Source of the DNA: Maritimibacter alkaliphilus HTCC2654 | Lineage (GTDB): Bacteria > Pseudomonadota > Alphaproteobacteria > Rhodobacterales > Rhodobacteraceae | DNA length: 64,000 nt | Direction: 5' to 3' | Assembly (NCBI RefSeq): GCF_000152805.1 | Contig: NZ_AAMT01000016.1 | Span: forward strand, 1-64,000 | In this document: piece after piece, positions 33,438 through 42,170 of the stretch | Layout: each line of letters opens with the position of its first letter | Numbering within the stretch: the first letter of the stretch is position 1 | Program-made: the position numbers and the translations under genes | The notes under the pieces: generated by a model | Database searches by the model: none | What the model saw: only the letters and a program-made list of their open reading frames with translations | What the model was told of the DNA's origin: nothing

Positions 33438-34357
33438 CCCGTATTCTCGTCACCGGCGGCGCGGGCATGGTGGGCCGGGCGCTGGCCCAAGCCTTGCCGG
33501 AGGTGATCGCCACCGACCTAGCGCGTGGCGATCTGCCCGAAACGCACCGCTTTCGCCGGATGGACGTGACGGGCACCGACCCCGACACGGTGATCGGCGA
33601 CGAGAAGCCCGAGGTGGTCGTTCACCTCGCCTCGATCGTGACGCCGCCGCCGGGGATGACCCGGCAGCAGGCCTTCGCGGTGGACGTGACCGGCACGCGC
33701 AATGTGATCGACGCCTGTCTTCGCCACGGTGTGCGCCGGATCGTGGTGACCAGTTCCGGGGCCGCCTATGGCTATCACCCCGACAATCCGGTGCCGCTGA
33801 CCGAGGACGCGCCCTGCCGGGGCAACCCGGCATTCGCCTATGCCGACCACAAGCGGCAGGTGGAGGAGATGCTGGCGGAGGTGCGCGCGAGGCACCCGGC
33901 GCTCGAACAGGTCGTGCTGCGCGTGGGCACCGTTCTGGGTGCGGGCACGCAGAACCAGATCACGGCGCTCTTCCACCGCCCCCGCCTGCTTGCGATCCGG
34001 GGGACGGACAGCCCGTTCGTGTTCATCTGGACCCGCGATCTTGCCCGGATCGTGCAGCGCGCCGCGACCGATGGGCCGCCGGGCATCTACAACGTCGCGG
34101 GTGACGGCTGGCTGACGGTCGACGACCTTGCCGCGCGTCTTGGCAAACCTGTTCTGCGCCTGCCCGCGTGGGGGCTGAAGGCGGCGCTTGCCGTGGCCCA
34201 CCCCCTTGGCCTCAGCCCATACGGACCCGAACAGGTGCGGTTCCTGCAATACCGTCCGGTGCTTGCCAACGACCGCCTGAAATCGGTGTTCGGCTATACG
34301 CCCGAGCTGACCTCGGCGCAGGTGTTCGACCTCTGGCGCAGGGAGGCGGGGCTGTGA
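33434..34357 (+). CDS. NAD-dependent epimerase/dehydratase family protein
   Basis: A 307-residue extended SDR with TGGAGMVG at the N terminus (residues 7-14), Ser and Y-A-D-H-K catalytic residues (SSGAAYGY, then FAYADHKRQ near 132) and a substrate domain. Members act on nucleotide sugars or, in the 3-beta-hydroxysteroid dehydrogenase branch, on ring alcohols; the presence of a BASS transporter and FMO makes a non-sugar substrate plausible. Start and stop overlap both neighbours by four bases. Confidence 0.85.
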   Translation: MTRILVTGGAGMVGRALAQALPEVIATDLARGDLPETHRFRRMDVTGTDPDTVIGDEKPEVVVHLASIVTPPPGMTRQQAFAVDVTGTRNVIDACLRHGVRRIVVTSSGAAYGYHPDNPVPLTEDAPCRGNPAFAYADHKRQVEEMLAEVRARHPALEQVVLRVGTVLGAGTQNQITALFHRPRLLAIRGTDSPFVFIWTRDLARIVQRAATDGPPGIYNVAGDGWLTVDDLAARLGKPVLRLPAWGLKAALAVAHPLGLSPYGPEQVRFLQYRPVLANDRLKSVFGYTPELTSAQVFDLWRREAGL

Positions 34358-35115
34358 AGACGGCTGTGATTTCGGGCGGGAACGGCGGGCTGGGCCGCGC
34401 GATGGCCGACCGGCTGGAGGCCGAGGGGTGGCATTGCGTGCTCATTGACGTGAACGTGGCTGGGCTGGAGGCGACGGCGACGCGCACCCCGGTCGCGCTC
34501 GACCTTACCGAGACCGAGGCGCTGAACGCCGCCGCCGCGCGCATCACCCGTGACCGCCCCAGCATCGACATGGTGATCTACAACGCGGGGGTCAGCCAGA
34601 TCGGCCCCTTCGCCGAAACGACCGAGGCCAGCCACCGCCGGGTCTTCGAGATCAACTATTTCGCCGCCGTGGCCTTGGCGCGTGCCTTTCTGGCCCCGAT
34701 CCGGGCGGCGCGGGGCACGCATCTTGCCATATCCTCGGTCGCGGGTTTCGCGCCCCTGCACAACCGCACCGCCTATGCCGCGTCGAAACACGCGATGGAG
34801 GGGTTCTTCGCCTCGCTGAGATCGGAGGAGACCGACCACGGCGTGCGCACCCTGATCGCCGCGCCCAGCTTCGTGGCGACCAACATCGGCCGGCCCGAAC
34901 GGGGCGAGGACGGTATCGTGCGGCCGGGTTCGGCCTCGGACGGGGTCGACTACATGACGCCGGAGGAGGCCGCGAAGGTGATCCTATCCGGCGTCGCGCG
35001 GGGGCGCGACTTCATCCCCGTGGGACGGGTCGCGCGGCTGTCGTGGTGGATCATGCGCACCTCCCCCCGCCTCTATGCCCGCCTCATGCGGCGCAGCATC
35101 AGCGGCGAGGGGTAG
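34354..35115 (+). CDS. Short-chain dehydrogenase/reductase
   Basis: A 253-residue classical SDR: GGNGGLG cofactor motif (residues 8-14), NAG at about 74-76, and the S-x-Y-A-A-S-K catalytic set (YAASK near 144). It uses a GTG start that overlaps the upstream stop (GTGA), so translation is coupled. The C terminus (RLSWWIMRTSPRLYARLMRRS) is basic and hydrophobic and could touch the membrane. It is the last gene of the FMO operon. Confidence 0.88.
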   Translation: MKTAVISGGNGGLGRAMADRLEAEGWHCVLIDVNVAGLEATATRTPVALDLTETEALNAAAARITRDRPSIDMVIYNAGVSQIGPFAETTEASHRRVFEINYFAAVALARAFLAPIRAARGTHLAISSVAGFAPLHNRTAYAASKHAMEGFFASLRSEETDHGVRTLIAAPSFVATNIGRPERGEDGIVRPGSASDGVDYMTPEEAAKVILSGVARGRDFIPVGRVARLSWWIMRTSPRLYARLMRRSISGEG

Positions 35116-35127
35116 GCGGCCACGCAA

Positions 35128-36129
35128 TCAGTGATCGTGCGCCGTGCACCATTCGTCATGGACGCGCGGTTTGCCCATGTGGTCGCGCATGTTCTTCATC
35201 ATCTCGAAATAGGGGATCGGGATGTGGACGGGCCGCTCGTCCGCGGCTTCGAAATCGTCATACAGCGTCTGGATGGTGACGATCACCCGCTCGGCATCGG
35301 TCCAGTCCTTGTAGTCGCCCAGATCGATCTTGTAGGCGGCGTCTAGGAAATCGACCCCCTGCTCGTAAAGCGGCCGCGCCATTTCGGTCACGTCCATCAG
35401 GTAGTCGCGCATCTTGCGCACGTCGTCCTTGGTCGAGATCGGGCCGTGGCCCGCGACGATCACCTCGACATCCATGTCGAGCACCATGTTGCACACGTTG
35501 ATCCAGCGCACGACCGGGCCATACCACGCGATCGGCGTGCCCGCCGAGAACAGGATGTCGCCGGTGTAGAGCACCTTGTCCTCGGGCACGTAGATCAGCG
35601 CGTCGCCCAGCGAATGCGCCGGGCCGACCTCGATCAGTTCCACGCGCTTGTCGCCGACCATGATGGTCATCTTGTCCTTGAAGGTCTCGGTCGGCGGGGT
35701 CAGCGTGATGCCAGAGAAGTCGAAGGGCTTGAAGCATTCCGCCATGAACTCCCCCGCCTTGCCGAACTTGGCGGGGTTTCGGTTCACCTCGTCCAGCATC
35801 TTGGGGTCGAAGCGGTCGAAATCGGCGACGGTGCCTTCGGTCCCGATGATGCGCGCGCCCTTGACCAGCTGGTTGCCGAAGGTGTGGTCGCCATCGGCAT
35901 GGGTGTTCACGAGGATGCCGATATTGTCGGCCCCCGGCACGTTGGCCTTCATGTCGTCCAGCATGTCCTTGGTGCAGGCGAGGTCGAAGAGCGTATCGAC
36001 CAGCAAGTTCGCCTCGCCATCCGCGATGATGCCCGCGTTGGACCAGCCCCACGACCCGTCGGGCACCAGATAGCCCCAACAGCCATTGCCGAGGTCATGC
36101 AGACCCTTGGTGTATTTCCATTTGGACAT
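35128..36129 (-). CDS. Metallo-beta-lactamase-fold hydrolase
   Basis: A 333-residue MBL-fold protein. The metal-binding motif is H77-A-D79-G-D81-H82 in NTHADGDHTFGN: an Asp replaces the second His of the usual H-x-H-x-D-H. Later ligands are GPAHSLGD, YTGDIL and VAGHGP. It follows the TRAP large subunit by 12 bases and so is part of the transporter operon. It may hydrolyse a thioester or lactone of the imported compound; the reaction is unknown. Confidence 0.85.
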   Translation of the reverse strand: MSKWKYTKGLHDLGNGCWGYLVPDGSWGWSNAGIIADGEANLLVDTLFDLACTKDMLDDMKANVPGADNIGILVNTHADGDHTFGNQLVKGARIIGTEGTVADFDRFDPKMLDEVNRNPAKFGKAGEFMAECFKPFDFSGITLTPPTETFKDKMTIMVGDKRVELIEVGPAHSLGDALIYVPEDKVLYTGDILFSAGTPIAWYGPVVRWINVCNMVLDMDVEVIVAGHGPISTKDDVRKMRDYLMDVTEMARPLYEQGVDFLDAAYKIDLGDYKDWTDAERVIVTIQTLYDDFEAADERPVHIPIPYFEMMKNMRDHMGKPRVHDEWCTAHDH

Positions 36130-36141
36130 ATCGGTTCCTCC

Positions 36142-37455
36142 CTAAAGAAGTGCGGTTGCGAGCGCCGGAAAGATGAAGACGAGGGCGAGCACCAGCGCCA
36201 TCATCAGCGCGAAGGGCGCGGCGCCCTTGAAGATCTGGCCCAAGGTGATGTCGGTATCGGGGCCTAACGTCGACTTGATGACATAGACGGCGAGGCCGAA
36301 GGGCGGGGTCAGCAGCCCGATCTCGACGGCGAGGATGGCGATGACGCCCAGCCAGATCAGATCGACCTGAAGCCCGGTCAGGATCGGCACCGCGATGGGC
36401 AGCACCAGAAGCATGATCGACGCGCTGTCGAGGATCGTGCCGAGCAGCACCATCACAAGGATCATGGCGATCACGACGCCGTTCACGCCGAAGCCCGCGC
36501 CCAGCACCGTGTCGCCCAGCCAGTTGGGCATACCGGACAGGGCCAGCATTCGGGAATACAGGCTCGCCCCCATGATGAGGAAACAGATCGACGCGGTGGT
36601 GTGCCCGGTCTGAACCAGCACCTGCCAGAAGTCGCGCCAGCCGAGGCGGCGTTTCAGGACCGCGATGACGAGCGCACCGGCCGCACCGGCCGCGCCCGCC
36701 TCGGTCGGGGTGAAGATGCCGCCGTAGATGCCGCCCAGCACCAGCGCCACAAGGATCACGATGGGGGCGAGCTTGGCGGCCATCTCGCCGAAACTCATGG
36801 TCGGCATGTCGTCGGTGGACACGGTGGTCCCGCCGATGAACCCCGGCGCCCATTTGCCCATGGCGACGATGCCGAGCGCATAGGTCGCCGACAGGACGAG
36901 GCCGGGAATGACGCCCGCGATGAACAGATCGCCCACCGATTGCTCGGTCAGGACGCCGTAGAGGATGAAGAGAAGCGAGGGGGGGATGAGCATCCCCAGC
37001 ACCGCAGACCCCGCGACCACGCCGACCGAGAAGTGGGGCGTGTAGCCGTGGCGGCGCATCTCGGGCACCGCGACCTTGGTGAAGACGGCGGCCGACGCGA
37101 TGGAAATGCCGGTGATCGCCGCGAAGATCGCGTTGGCCGCGACCGTGGCGACGCCCAGACCGCCGAGGATCTTGCGAAACGCCTGCTGCGCCACGTCGAA
37201 GGTGTCGCGCCCGATCCCGGCGACGGACACCACCAGCCCCATGAGGACGAAAAGCGGCACGACGCCGAAGAGATAGTCGGAAATGGAATCCTTGAACGCC
37301 GCGACCATCAGTTTCGCCGCCATGTCCGGGTTGTCGCGGATCATCCAGACGCTCACGAAACTGACGAGCATCAGGGTGATCGCCACATGCATCCCCGAAT
37401 AGATCAGGACCAGCATGACCGCGATCGAGGCGAAGCCGATCTCGAGCCCCGTCAT
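36142..37455 (-). CDS. dctM: TRAP transporter large membrane subunit (second system)
   Basis: A 437-residue DctM-family protein with about 12 membrane segments, the ITGISIASAAVFTKVAVPEM signature region and PPFGLAVYVIK near the end. Start ATG 37455 overlaps the small-subunit stop. It belongs to a TRAP system that is distinct from the one at 20-23 kb. Confidence 0.92.
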   Translation of the reverse strand: MTGLEIGFASIAVMLVLIYSGMHVAITLMLVSFVSVWMIRDNPDMAAKLMVAAFKDSISDYLFGVVPLFVLMGLVVSVAGIGRDTFDVAQQAFRKILGGLGVATVAANAIFAAITGISIASAAVFTKVAVPEMRRHGYTPHFSVGVVAGSAVLGMLIPPSLLFILYGVLTEQSVGDLFIAGVIPGLVLSATYALGIVAMGKWAPGFIGGTTVSTDDMPTMSFGEMAAKLAPIVILVALVLGGIYGGIFTPTEAGAAGAAGALVIAVLKRRLGWRDFWQVLVQTGHTTASICFLIMGASLYSRMLALSGMPNWLGDTVLGAGFGVNGVVIAMILVMVLLGTILDSASIMLLVLPIAVPILTGLQVDLIWLGVIAILAVEIGLLTPPFGLAVYVIKSTLGPDTDITLGQIFKGAAPFALMMALVLALVFIFPALATALL

Positions 37456-38000
37456 GGCCGCCGCCCCTTCAGGTTGGCCCAGGCCGAGGCGAGGTATTGC
37501 AGCACCGTCGCCGCCATGCCGATGGCCATGAGGCCGTAAAGCGGCCATGTCGGGATGACGAAGAAGCCGGGATTGCCCATGAAGTTGCGTTCCGGGTGGG
37601 TCCACGCCTTTGCGAGCACCGGGAAGAAATACCAGAACGTCAGCGCAAGCAGCGCGGCCCCCGTCAGGTTGAACACGGCCCGCATGACCCGCGCCGCGCC
37701 TTCGGACCGTTTCGCCACCAGCGTCAGCAACAGGTCCGACCGGGTGAGCGCCCCGGACCGCAGCGTGTGGGCCAGTTGCAGAAAGACGATGCCGACGATG
37801 GAGAAGGCCACCATCTCGGCCACGCCAGCGATGGGCGCGTTGAACAGGGTTCGCATCGTGATGTCGGCGCAGATCAACAGCATGATCGCGATGATCCACA
37901 CCGATCCGAGGGCGTTCAGTCCGGCGACGACCGGCCCCAATGGCCCGTCACCGCCCCCGCCCTGCCCGTGCGCGGGGGTCGCGTCGTTCACATCCGTCAC
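37452..38000 (-). CDS. dctQ: TRAP transporter small membrane subunit (second system)
   Basis: A DctQ-family protein of about 182 residues with four membrane segments. No ATG lies before its first membrane segment. A GTG at 38000 with GGAG six bases upstream fits both the family's N terminus and the operon spacing, and is my chosen start. An acidic/Gly-rich N-terminal stretch precedes the first segment. Its stop overlaps dctM (ATGA). Confidence 0.85.
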   Translation of the reverse strand: MTDVNDATPAHGQGGGGDGPLGPVVAGLNALGSVWIIAIMLLICADITMRTLFNAPIAGVAEMVAFSIVGIVFLQLAHTLRSGALTRSDLLLTLVAKRSEGAARVMRAVFNLTGAALLALTFWYFFPVLAKAWTHPERNFMGNPGFFVIPTWPLYGLMAIGMAATVLQYLASAWANLKGRRP

Positions 38001-38016
38001 GTCAATCTCCGGGCGA

Positions 38017-38042
38017 GACCCCGGCGCGCCTGCGCCGGGGTC
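38017..38042. terminator. Intercistronic hairpin between dctP and dctQ
   Basis: Perfect 11-bp stem: GACCCCGGCGC (38017-38027) and GCGCCGGGGTC (38032-38042), with a 4-base loop. No T-run follows. A hairpin directly after the binding-protein gene usually protects its mRNA and lowers expression of the membrane subunits, giving excess periplasmic binding protein. Confidence 0.6.
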
Positions 38043-38049
38043 AGTGCCG

Positions 38050-39129
38050 TCACTCTTCGATGTAGTTGCGGGTGAAGGTGAAGCCCGCGTCGGCGAGATA
38101 GGCGACATAGGCCGCCATGATCTCGTCCACCGGCTCGCCACGCGCACGGGCGGCTTCCATCCACGCCGTCGAGGGGTTCGCCATGCTTTCGATCCAGGCC
38201 TGTTTCTCGGCCGCGTCGAATTCGACGATCTCGCCGCCGCCGTCGAGCATGGCTTGGGTCGAGCCTTCGATTCGCGCGTTCTGCTCTTCGAAGTAAGCGT
38301 CCTGATAGGCTTTCGCGGCGACCCGGAACGCCTCTTTCGTGGCGTCCGAGAAGCTGTCCCACCGATCCTGCGACACGGCCAGACCGCCGACATACATCGC
38401 GCCGAAATCGACCTTGTTGTAATAGGGCGCGACTTCCCACAGCTTCGCGGGGGCGTTGGCGGTGATCCAGCCGATCGCGCCGTCGGACACGCCGGTCTTG
38501 ATGTCGTTGTAGAAGCTCACGTAGCTGCCCTGAACGCCCACGGCGTCGGTGCCGTCGAGCCACGACAGGTTCGGCCCGGCGCCCGAAATCTTGACGCCCG
38601 CCATGTCGGCGCGGGTCGCCAGCGGCTTGGTCGTCGCGATGTTGTAGCCGTCGATGGCGATGCCGCCGCCGATATAGACCGCGCCGGTCGCGTCGGCGAG
38701 CTGGTCGAGGAACCCTTCGCTAGACATCAGCGCATGTTCGGCGGCTTCCGTCACCAGCTTGGCGTCGGTCGGGCCGAAGGGCATGGCATAGGTCATGTTC
38801 AGAATGCCCATCTTTGCCGGATCGAACACGCCCATCGCCTGACCGACGTCGATCAGCCCGTCCTGAAGCGACTGCGCCTCGGCCCCCAGCTTGACCAGCG
38901 TGCCGCCATAAGCCTCGGTCCATTCGATCTGCACTTCGCCGGTCTTGGCCAGCTCTTCATTGAGCGTCGGGATGAACGTCTCGCCGATATGCTTGACCCA
39001 CAGGAACACCGCGGGGTGTCCGGTGGCCACGGTCAGATTGAGCGTCTCCTGAGACAGCGCGGGCGTCGCCGCCGCACCCAGAACTGCGGTCGCCGCGAGC
39101 GCGGACATACCAAGCCGTATGGATTTCAT
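38050..39129 (-). CDS. dctP: TRAP transporter periplasmic solute-binding protein (second system)
   Basis: A 359-residue DctP-family protein with a Sec signal peptide (MKSIRLGMSALAATAV core, cleavage near the A-L-S-Q stretch at residue 26). The solute-binding region contains GQAMGVFDPAKMG and DMAGVKISGAGPN, with the substrate segment around DAVGVQGSYVSFYNDIKTG. It is the first gene of the TRAP-MBL operon and is divergent from a TetR gene. Confidence 0.9.
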   Translation of the reverse strand: MKSIRLGMSALAATAVLGAAATPALSQETLNLTVATGHPAVFLWVKHIGETFIPTLNEELAKTGEVQIEWTEAYGGTLVKLGAEAQSLQDGLIDVGQAMGVFDPAKMGILNMTYAMPFGPTDAKLVTEAAEHALMSSEGFLDQLADATGAVYIGGGIAIDGYNIATTKPLATRADMAGVKISGAGPNLSWLDGTDAVGVQGSYVSFYNDIKTGVSDGAIGWITANAPAKLWEVAPYYNKVDFGAMYVGGLAVSQDRWDSFSDATKEAFRVAAKAYQDAYFEEQNARIEGSTQAMLDGGGEIVEFDAAEKQAWIESMANPSTAWMEAARARGEPVDEIMAAYVAYLADAGFTFTRNYIEE

Positions 39130-39183
39130 GTTTTCCTCCCTGATGGCTTTCGCCGTTTCCTCCGAGTCAGACGCTAACGGGTA

Positions 39184-39220
39184 TTGAACAGCCGTTCAAG
39201 ATTATTATCATAGCGTTCAA
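39184..39220. promoter_or_regulatory. TetR operator candidate between dctP and tetR
   Basis: TTGAAC-AGCC-GTTCAA (39184-39199) is a perfect palindrome with 6-base arms around four bases. An extra GTTCAA follows at 39215-39220. It sits in the 100-base divergent gap and has the same geometry as the site at 31190-31201. Confidence 0.55.
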
Positions 39221-39231
39221 CAACAGGGCGG

Positions 39232-39909
39232 ATGATGACGACCAAACCCATGAAAAAAAGGGCCGAGCCCAGCGAATCCGCCAAGGCGCGCATTCTGGCC
39301 GCGGCCGAGCCGGTGTTCGCCGAATGGGGATTCGATGCCGCCACCGTGCGCAAGATTTCCGAGGCCGCCGGGGTGCCCGTCGCGCTCATCAACTACCATT
39401 TCGGGTCGAAAGAGGGGCTCTATCGGGCGATCTTCGAAACCCGTGCGCCGACCATCATGGATCAGCGGATCGCGGGGCTCAGGCTGGCACGCGCCGAGCC
39501 CGACCTCGACCGGCGCATCGACCTTGTGGTCAAGGCGCTGATCTACCCGATGTTCTCGCTGCGCGGTGAAAGCCCCTCGGCGGATTTCGGGCGGATCATC
39601 GTGCGCGAGATGTCGGACCCTCAGTCCGAGGCGCGCGGGATCTTTCGCGATATGTTCGACCCCGTGGCTGACATGCTGACCGCCGCCATCGCGGAATGCT
39701 TTCCCGACTGGACGGTGAAAGAGGTTCACTGGGCCTATCACACCATGCTGGGCGCCATGACCATTCTGATGACAGACAACGGGCGTATGGCGCGGCTGTC
39801 GAACGGCGAGGTGCAGTCGGACGACTGGGAAGAGGCCGCGCTGCATATGTGCGCGATCCTCGTCGCCGGGCTGAAGCACCGGGACCGGAGCCAAACGCGG
39901 GGCGTCTGA
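39232..39909 (+). CDS. TetR-family regulator (second)
   Basis: A 225-residue TetR protein with an N-terminal HTH at about residues 20-65 (KISEAAGVPVALINYHFGSKEGLYRAIF), here with the normal Y-H-F-G-S-K. The C-terminal domain is of the large ligand-binding type. It is divergent from the TRAP-MBL operon and is followed by the FAH-family gene, both likely targets. Confidence 0.88.
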   Translation: MMTTKPMKKRAEPSESAKARILAAAEPVFAEWGFDAATVRKISEAAGVPVALINYHFGSKEGLYRAIFETRAPTIMDQRIAGLRLARAEPDLDRRIDLVVKALIYPMFSLRGESPSADFGRIIVREMSDPQSEARGIFRDMFDPVADMLTAAIAECFPDWTVKEVHWAYHTMLGAMTILMTDNGRMARLSNGEVQSDDWEEAALHMCAILVAGLKHRDRSQTRGV

Positions 39910-39931
39910 AGATTTCAGGGAGGAGAAACAG

Positions 39932-40894
39932 ATGAAACTGGTCACATACGACACCGGCGACGGCGTGGGCCGCCCCGGTGCGCTGGTGAACGACGGCACG
40001 GCGATCGCGGACCTTGCGGCCAATTCGGGCGGCGCGGTCGCGTCGGTCCTGTGGATCGCGCAAGGCGGCGAAAGCGCGCTGGCGCAGGCCGAGGACGCGG
40101 CGAAGGGGGCGACGACCGTCGCGCTGGAGGACGTGCGCCTCATGGCCCCGATCGAACCGCCGCCGCAGATGCGCGATTGCCTGTGCTTCGAGACGCACCT
40201 CATTCAGGCGTTCCAACAGGCGCGCAAGCTCAGGGCCAGCCAGATGCCCGACCCCGCCGCCGCCGAGCGCGAGATGGAGGAAAAGGGCATCCTGTCGGTG
40301 CCGCAGACGTTTTACGATCAGCCGATCTACTACAAAGCCAACCGCTTTTCGGTCGTGGGTCACGAGCATGACGTGATCTGGCCCGGCTATTCCAACTTCA
40401 TGGATTTCGAGCTGGAGTTCGGCGTCTACATCGGCAAGCCCGCCAAGGACGTGAAGAAGGCCGACGCGATGGATCACATCTTCGGCTATACCATCTTCAA
40501 CGACTTCACCGCCCGCGACGCGCAGACGGCGGAAATGGGCGGCTCGCTCGGCCCCGCCAAGGGCAAGGATTTCGACACGGCGAACCCGATGGGGCCGTGC
40601 CTTGTGACCGCCGACGAGTTCGGCGACCCCTACGACAAAACCATGATCTGCCGGGTCAACGGCGAGGAATGGGGGCGCGGCTCGACCTCGACGATGCACT
40701 GGTCGTTCGGTGATCTGATCGAACATATCTCGGCCTCGGAAACGATCCGCTCGGGCGAGTTTCTTGGCTCCGGCACGGTCGGCAACGGCTGCGGGCTGGA
40801 ACACATGCGGTTCCTCAGCCCCGGCGATGTCGTCGAGCTAGAGGTCGAGGGGATCGGCGTGCTGCGCAACAAGCTGGTGAAACCGGGGGCCTAG
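39932..40894 (+). CDS. Fumarylacetoacetate hydrolase (FAH) family protein
   Basis: A 320-residue FAH-superfamily enzyme. The metal-binding acidic residues are in DFELEFGVYIG (near residue 158) and in FNDFTARDAQ. Family members hydrolyse C-C bonds of beta-diketo acids, decarboxylate or hydrate 2-oxo-dienoates in aromatic meta-cleavage routes. The start ATG 39932 has GGGAGGAG upstream. It follows the TetR gene by 22 bases and may be cotranscribed with it. Confidence 0.85.
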   Translation: MKLVTYDTGDGVGRPGALVNDGTAIADLAANSGGAVASVLWIAQGGESALAQAEDAAKGATTVALEDVRLMAPIEPPPQMRDCLCFETHLIQAFQQARKLRASQMPDPAAAEREMEEKGILSVPQTFYDQPIYYKANRFSVVGHEHDVIWPGYSNFMDFELEFGVYIGKPAKDVKKADAMDHIFGYTIFNDFTARDAQTAEMGGSLGPAKGKDFDTANPMGPCLVTADEFGDPYDKTMICRVNGEEWGRGSTSTMHWSFGDLIEHISASETIRSGEFLGSGTVGNGCGLEHMRFLSPGDVVELEVEGIGVLRNKLVKPGA

Positions 40895-40907
40895 GCGCGC
40901 GTCCGGC

Positions 40908-41300
40908 CTAGACCGTGTCGCGGATGCGAAAGCTTCGCGCCGTGAAGACCCACGATCCGCCCCGCCGCGCGAAAAGATCGTCGTATTCGCCGATCTGCGT
41001 GCGGCGTTCGCCGTCTGCCGTGCGCAGGAATTCCTGCGTGTAGACGCGGCCTGATGCCGTGTCCTCGGTCACGGAAAGCCGACCGAGATGCGAGAAGAAA
41101 TGGACATCGGCATAGCCGGCCATGGCCGTTTCCCATGTCTGAAGGATCGCGGCGGACCCTTCGATCCGGCGGTCGCGGATGCACCATACCGCGTCCTCGG
41201 CCCAGCAGCCGATCCACGCCGCCCCGTCGCGCCGGTTCACCGCATCGCCGTAAGCCGCGACCAGTTCGAGGATCGCGAGTTTGTCTGCCGTCGGGTCCAT
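40908..41300 (-). CDS. SnoaL/NTF2-fold small protein
   Basis: A 130-residue cone-shaped NTF2-like protein of the SnoaL/ring-hydroxylase-beta type (LAILELVAAYGDAVNRRDGAAW opening, GRVYTQEFLRTADGERRTQIG strand pair). Such proteins act as dehydratases or isomerases in steroid and aromatic pathways. ATG 41300 was chosen because GGAG lies upstream and the fold starts there; an upstream ATG at 41369 would overlap the GTATAC operator pair. Confidence 0.8.
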   Translation of the reverse strand: MDPTADKLAILELVAAYGDAVNRRDGAAWIGCWAEDAVWCIRDRRIEGSAAILQTWETAMAGYADVHFFSHLGRLSVTEDTASGRVYTQEFLRTADGERRTQIGEYDDLFARRGGSWVFTARSFRIRDTV

Positions 41301-41339
41301 TGCGCCGCTCCGTTCCGCTGGGTCGTCCGTCACATTGAC

Positions 41340-41368
41340 TGTATACGCAAAATCCAAGATCGTATACA
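41340..41368. promoter_or_regulatory. GTATAC operator pair 1
   Basis: TGTATACG (41340-41347) and CGTATACA (41361-41368) are exact reverse complements separated by 13 bases, centres 21 bases apart. They lie between divergent SnoaL-like and hotdog genes. Similar GTATAC elements recur upstream of five other transcription units in the island. Confidence 0.6.
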
Positions 41369-41400
41369 TTCATGGCGGGAGAGAGGAACAGCAGACTCGC

Positions 41401-41826
41401 ATGACGACGACACGACCCTATCCGACCCTTGCCGTCGGCCGCTTCGACCTGAGCGGCACGCGCGACGATCACGTGCGCCGCATGTCGGGGGCTCCGGCCC
41501 GCACCGACGCGCGCGCGCATCCGATCTTCGCCTTCGTCGGCGCGCTTGGCGGGCTGCCCCTGCCGATCAAGGACTTGAGCACCTCGCTCGGTCTCGACTT
41601 CGATGCCGGCCCGGTTCTGGCCCGCTGCCGGATCGCCGTCGCGCGGCCCCTGCTGGTCGACCGGGTCTACACCGTAACGCCGCAGATCGACCGGATCGAG
41701 CGCAAGCCGAGCCGACGTTACGGCCATGCCGATCACCTGCACCTCGAGATCGCGTTGGACGACGACACGCCGTTCACGACCATCGCCCTCCACATCATTT
41801 TCCCTGCCGAGGAGGCCGCCACATGA
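41401..41826 (+). CDS. Small hotdog-like protein (MaoC N-terminal type)
   Basis: A 141-residue protein whose strand pattern and neighbourhood fit the non-catalytic half of a two-part MaoC/FAS1-type acyl-CoA dehydratase. No catalytic His/Asp pair is seen in it. It overlaps the next gene, a catalytic-type hotdog protein, by four bases, so a heteromeric hydratase is likely (inference). The ribosome site is weak and far from the ATG. Confidence 0.65.
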   Translation: MTTTRPYPTLAVGRFDLSGTRDDHVRRMSGAPARTDARAHPIFAFVGALGGLPLPIKDLSTSLGLDFDAGPVLARCRIAVARPLLVDRVYTVTPQIDRIERKPSRRYGHADHLHLEIALDDDTPFTTIALHIIFPAEEAAT

Positions 41827-42170
41827 CCCGATCCGATACGCCTTTCGGCCCAGTGTCCGGCCCCGACATGGCCGACTGGTGCGCCCTTCTGAACGATGAC
41901 AACCAGATTCATCTGACCCGCGAGGCGGCCGAGGCGGCGGGGTTCGGCCCGCATCGGGTGAACCCCGGCCCCGCGAACCTCGCCTATCTGATGAGCGCGC
42001 TGATGGCGGACGACCCCGACAGGGAGATCACCGCCGTCGATGCGCGCTTCGTCGGAAACGTGCTCGAAGACGACCACCTCGTCGCCCGCACGGACGGGGA
42101 CGAGGCGACGCTTCTGCGCGACGGTGCCCCCGTCGTCACCGCAACCTTCACCTTCGGAGAGCCGGAATGA
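41823..42170 (+). CDS. MaoC-like hotdog dehydratase
   Basis: A 115-residue MaoC-family protein with the hydratase-2 motif DDNQIHLTREAAEAAGF near residues 24-40, where the D-x4-H pair provides catalysis, and the GPHRVNPG loop. It probably hydrates or dehydrates an acyl-CoA together with the upstream hotdog protein. Four-base overlaps join it to both neighbours. Confidence 0.78.
   Translation: MTRSDTPFGPVSGPDMADWCALLNDDNQIHLTREAAEAAGFGPHRVNPGPANLAYLMSALMADDPDREITAVDARFVGNVLEDDHLVARTDGDEATLLRDGAPVVTATFTFGEPE

Noticed and set aside
37452-38393. Possible frameshift or missing start in the second dctQ
   Set aside because: The lack of an early ATG is explained by a GTG at 38000 with a good GGAG site; no disruption of the frame is seen.
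41300-41369. Alternative start at 41369 for the SnoaL-like protein
   Set aside because: It would add 23 residues unlike the family and cover the GTATAC operator pair; ATG 41300 has a better ribosome site.
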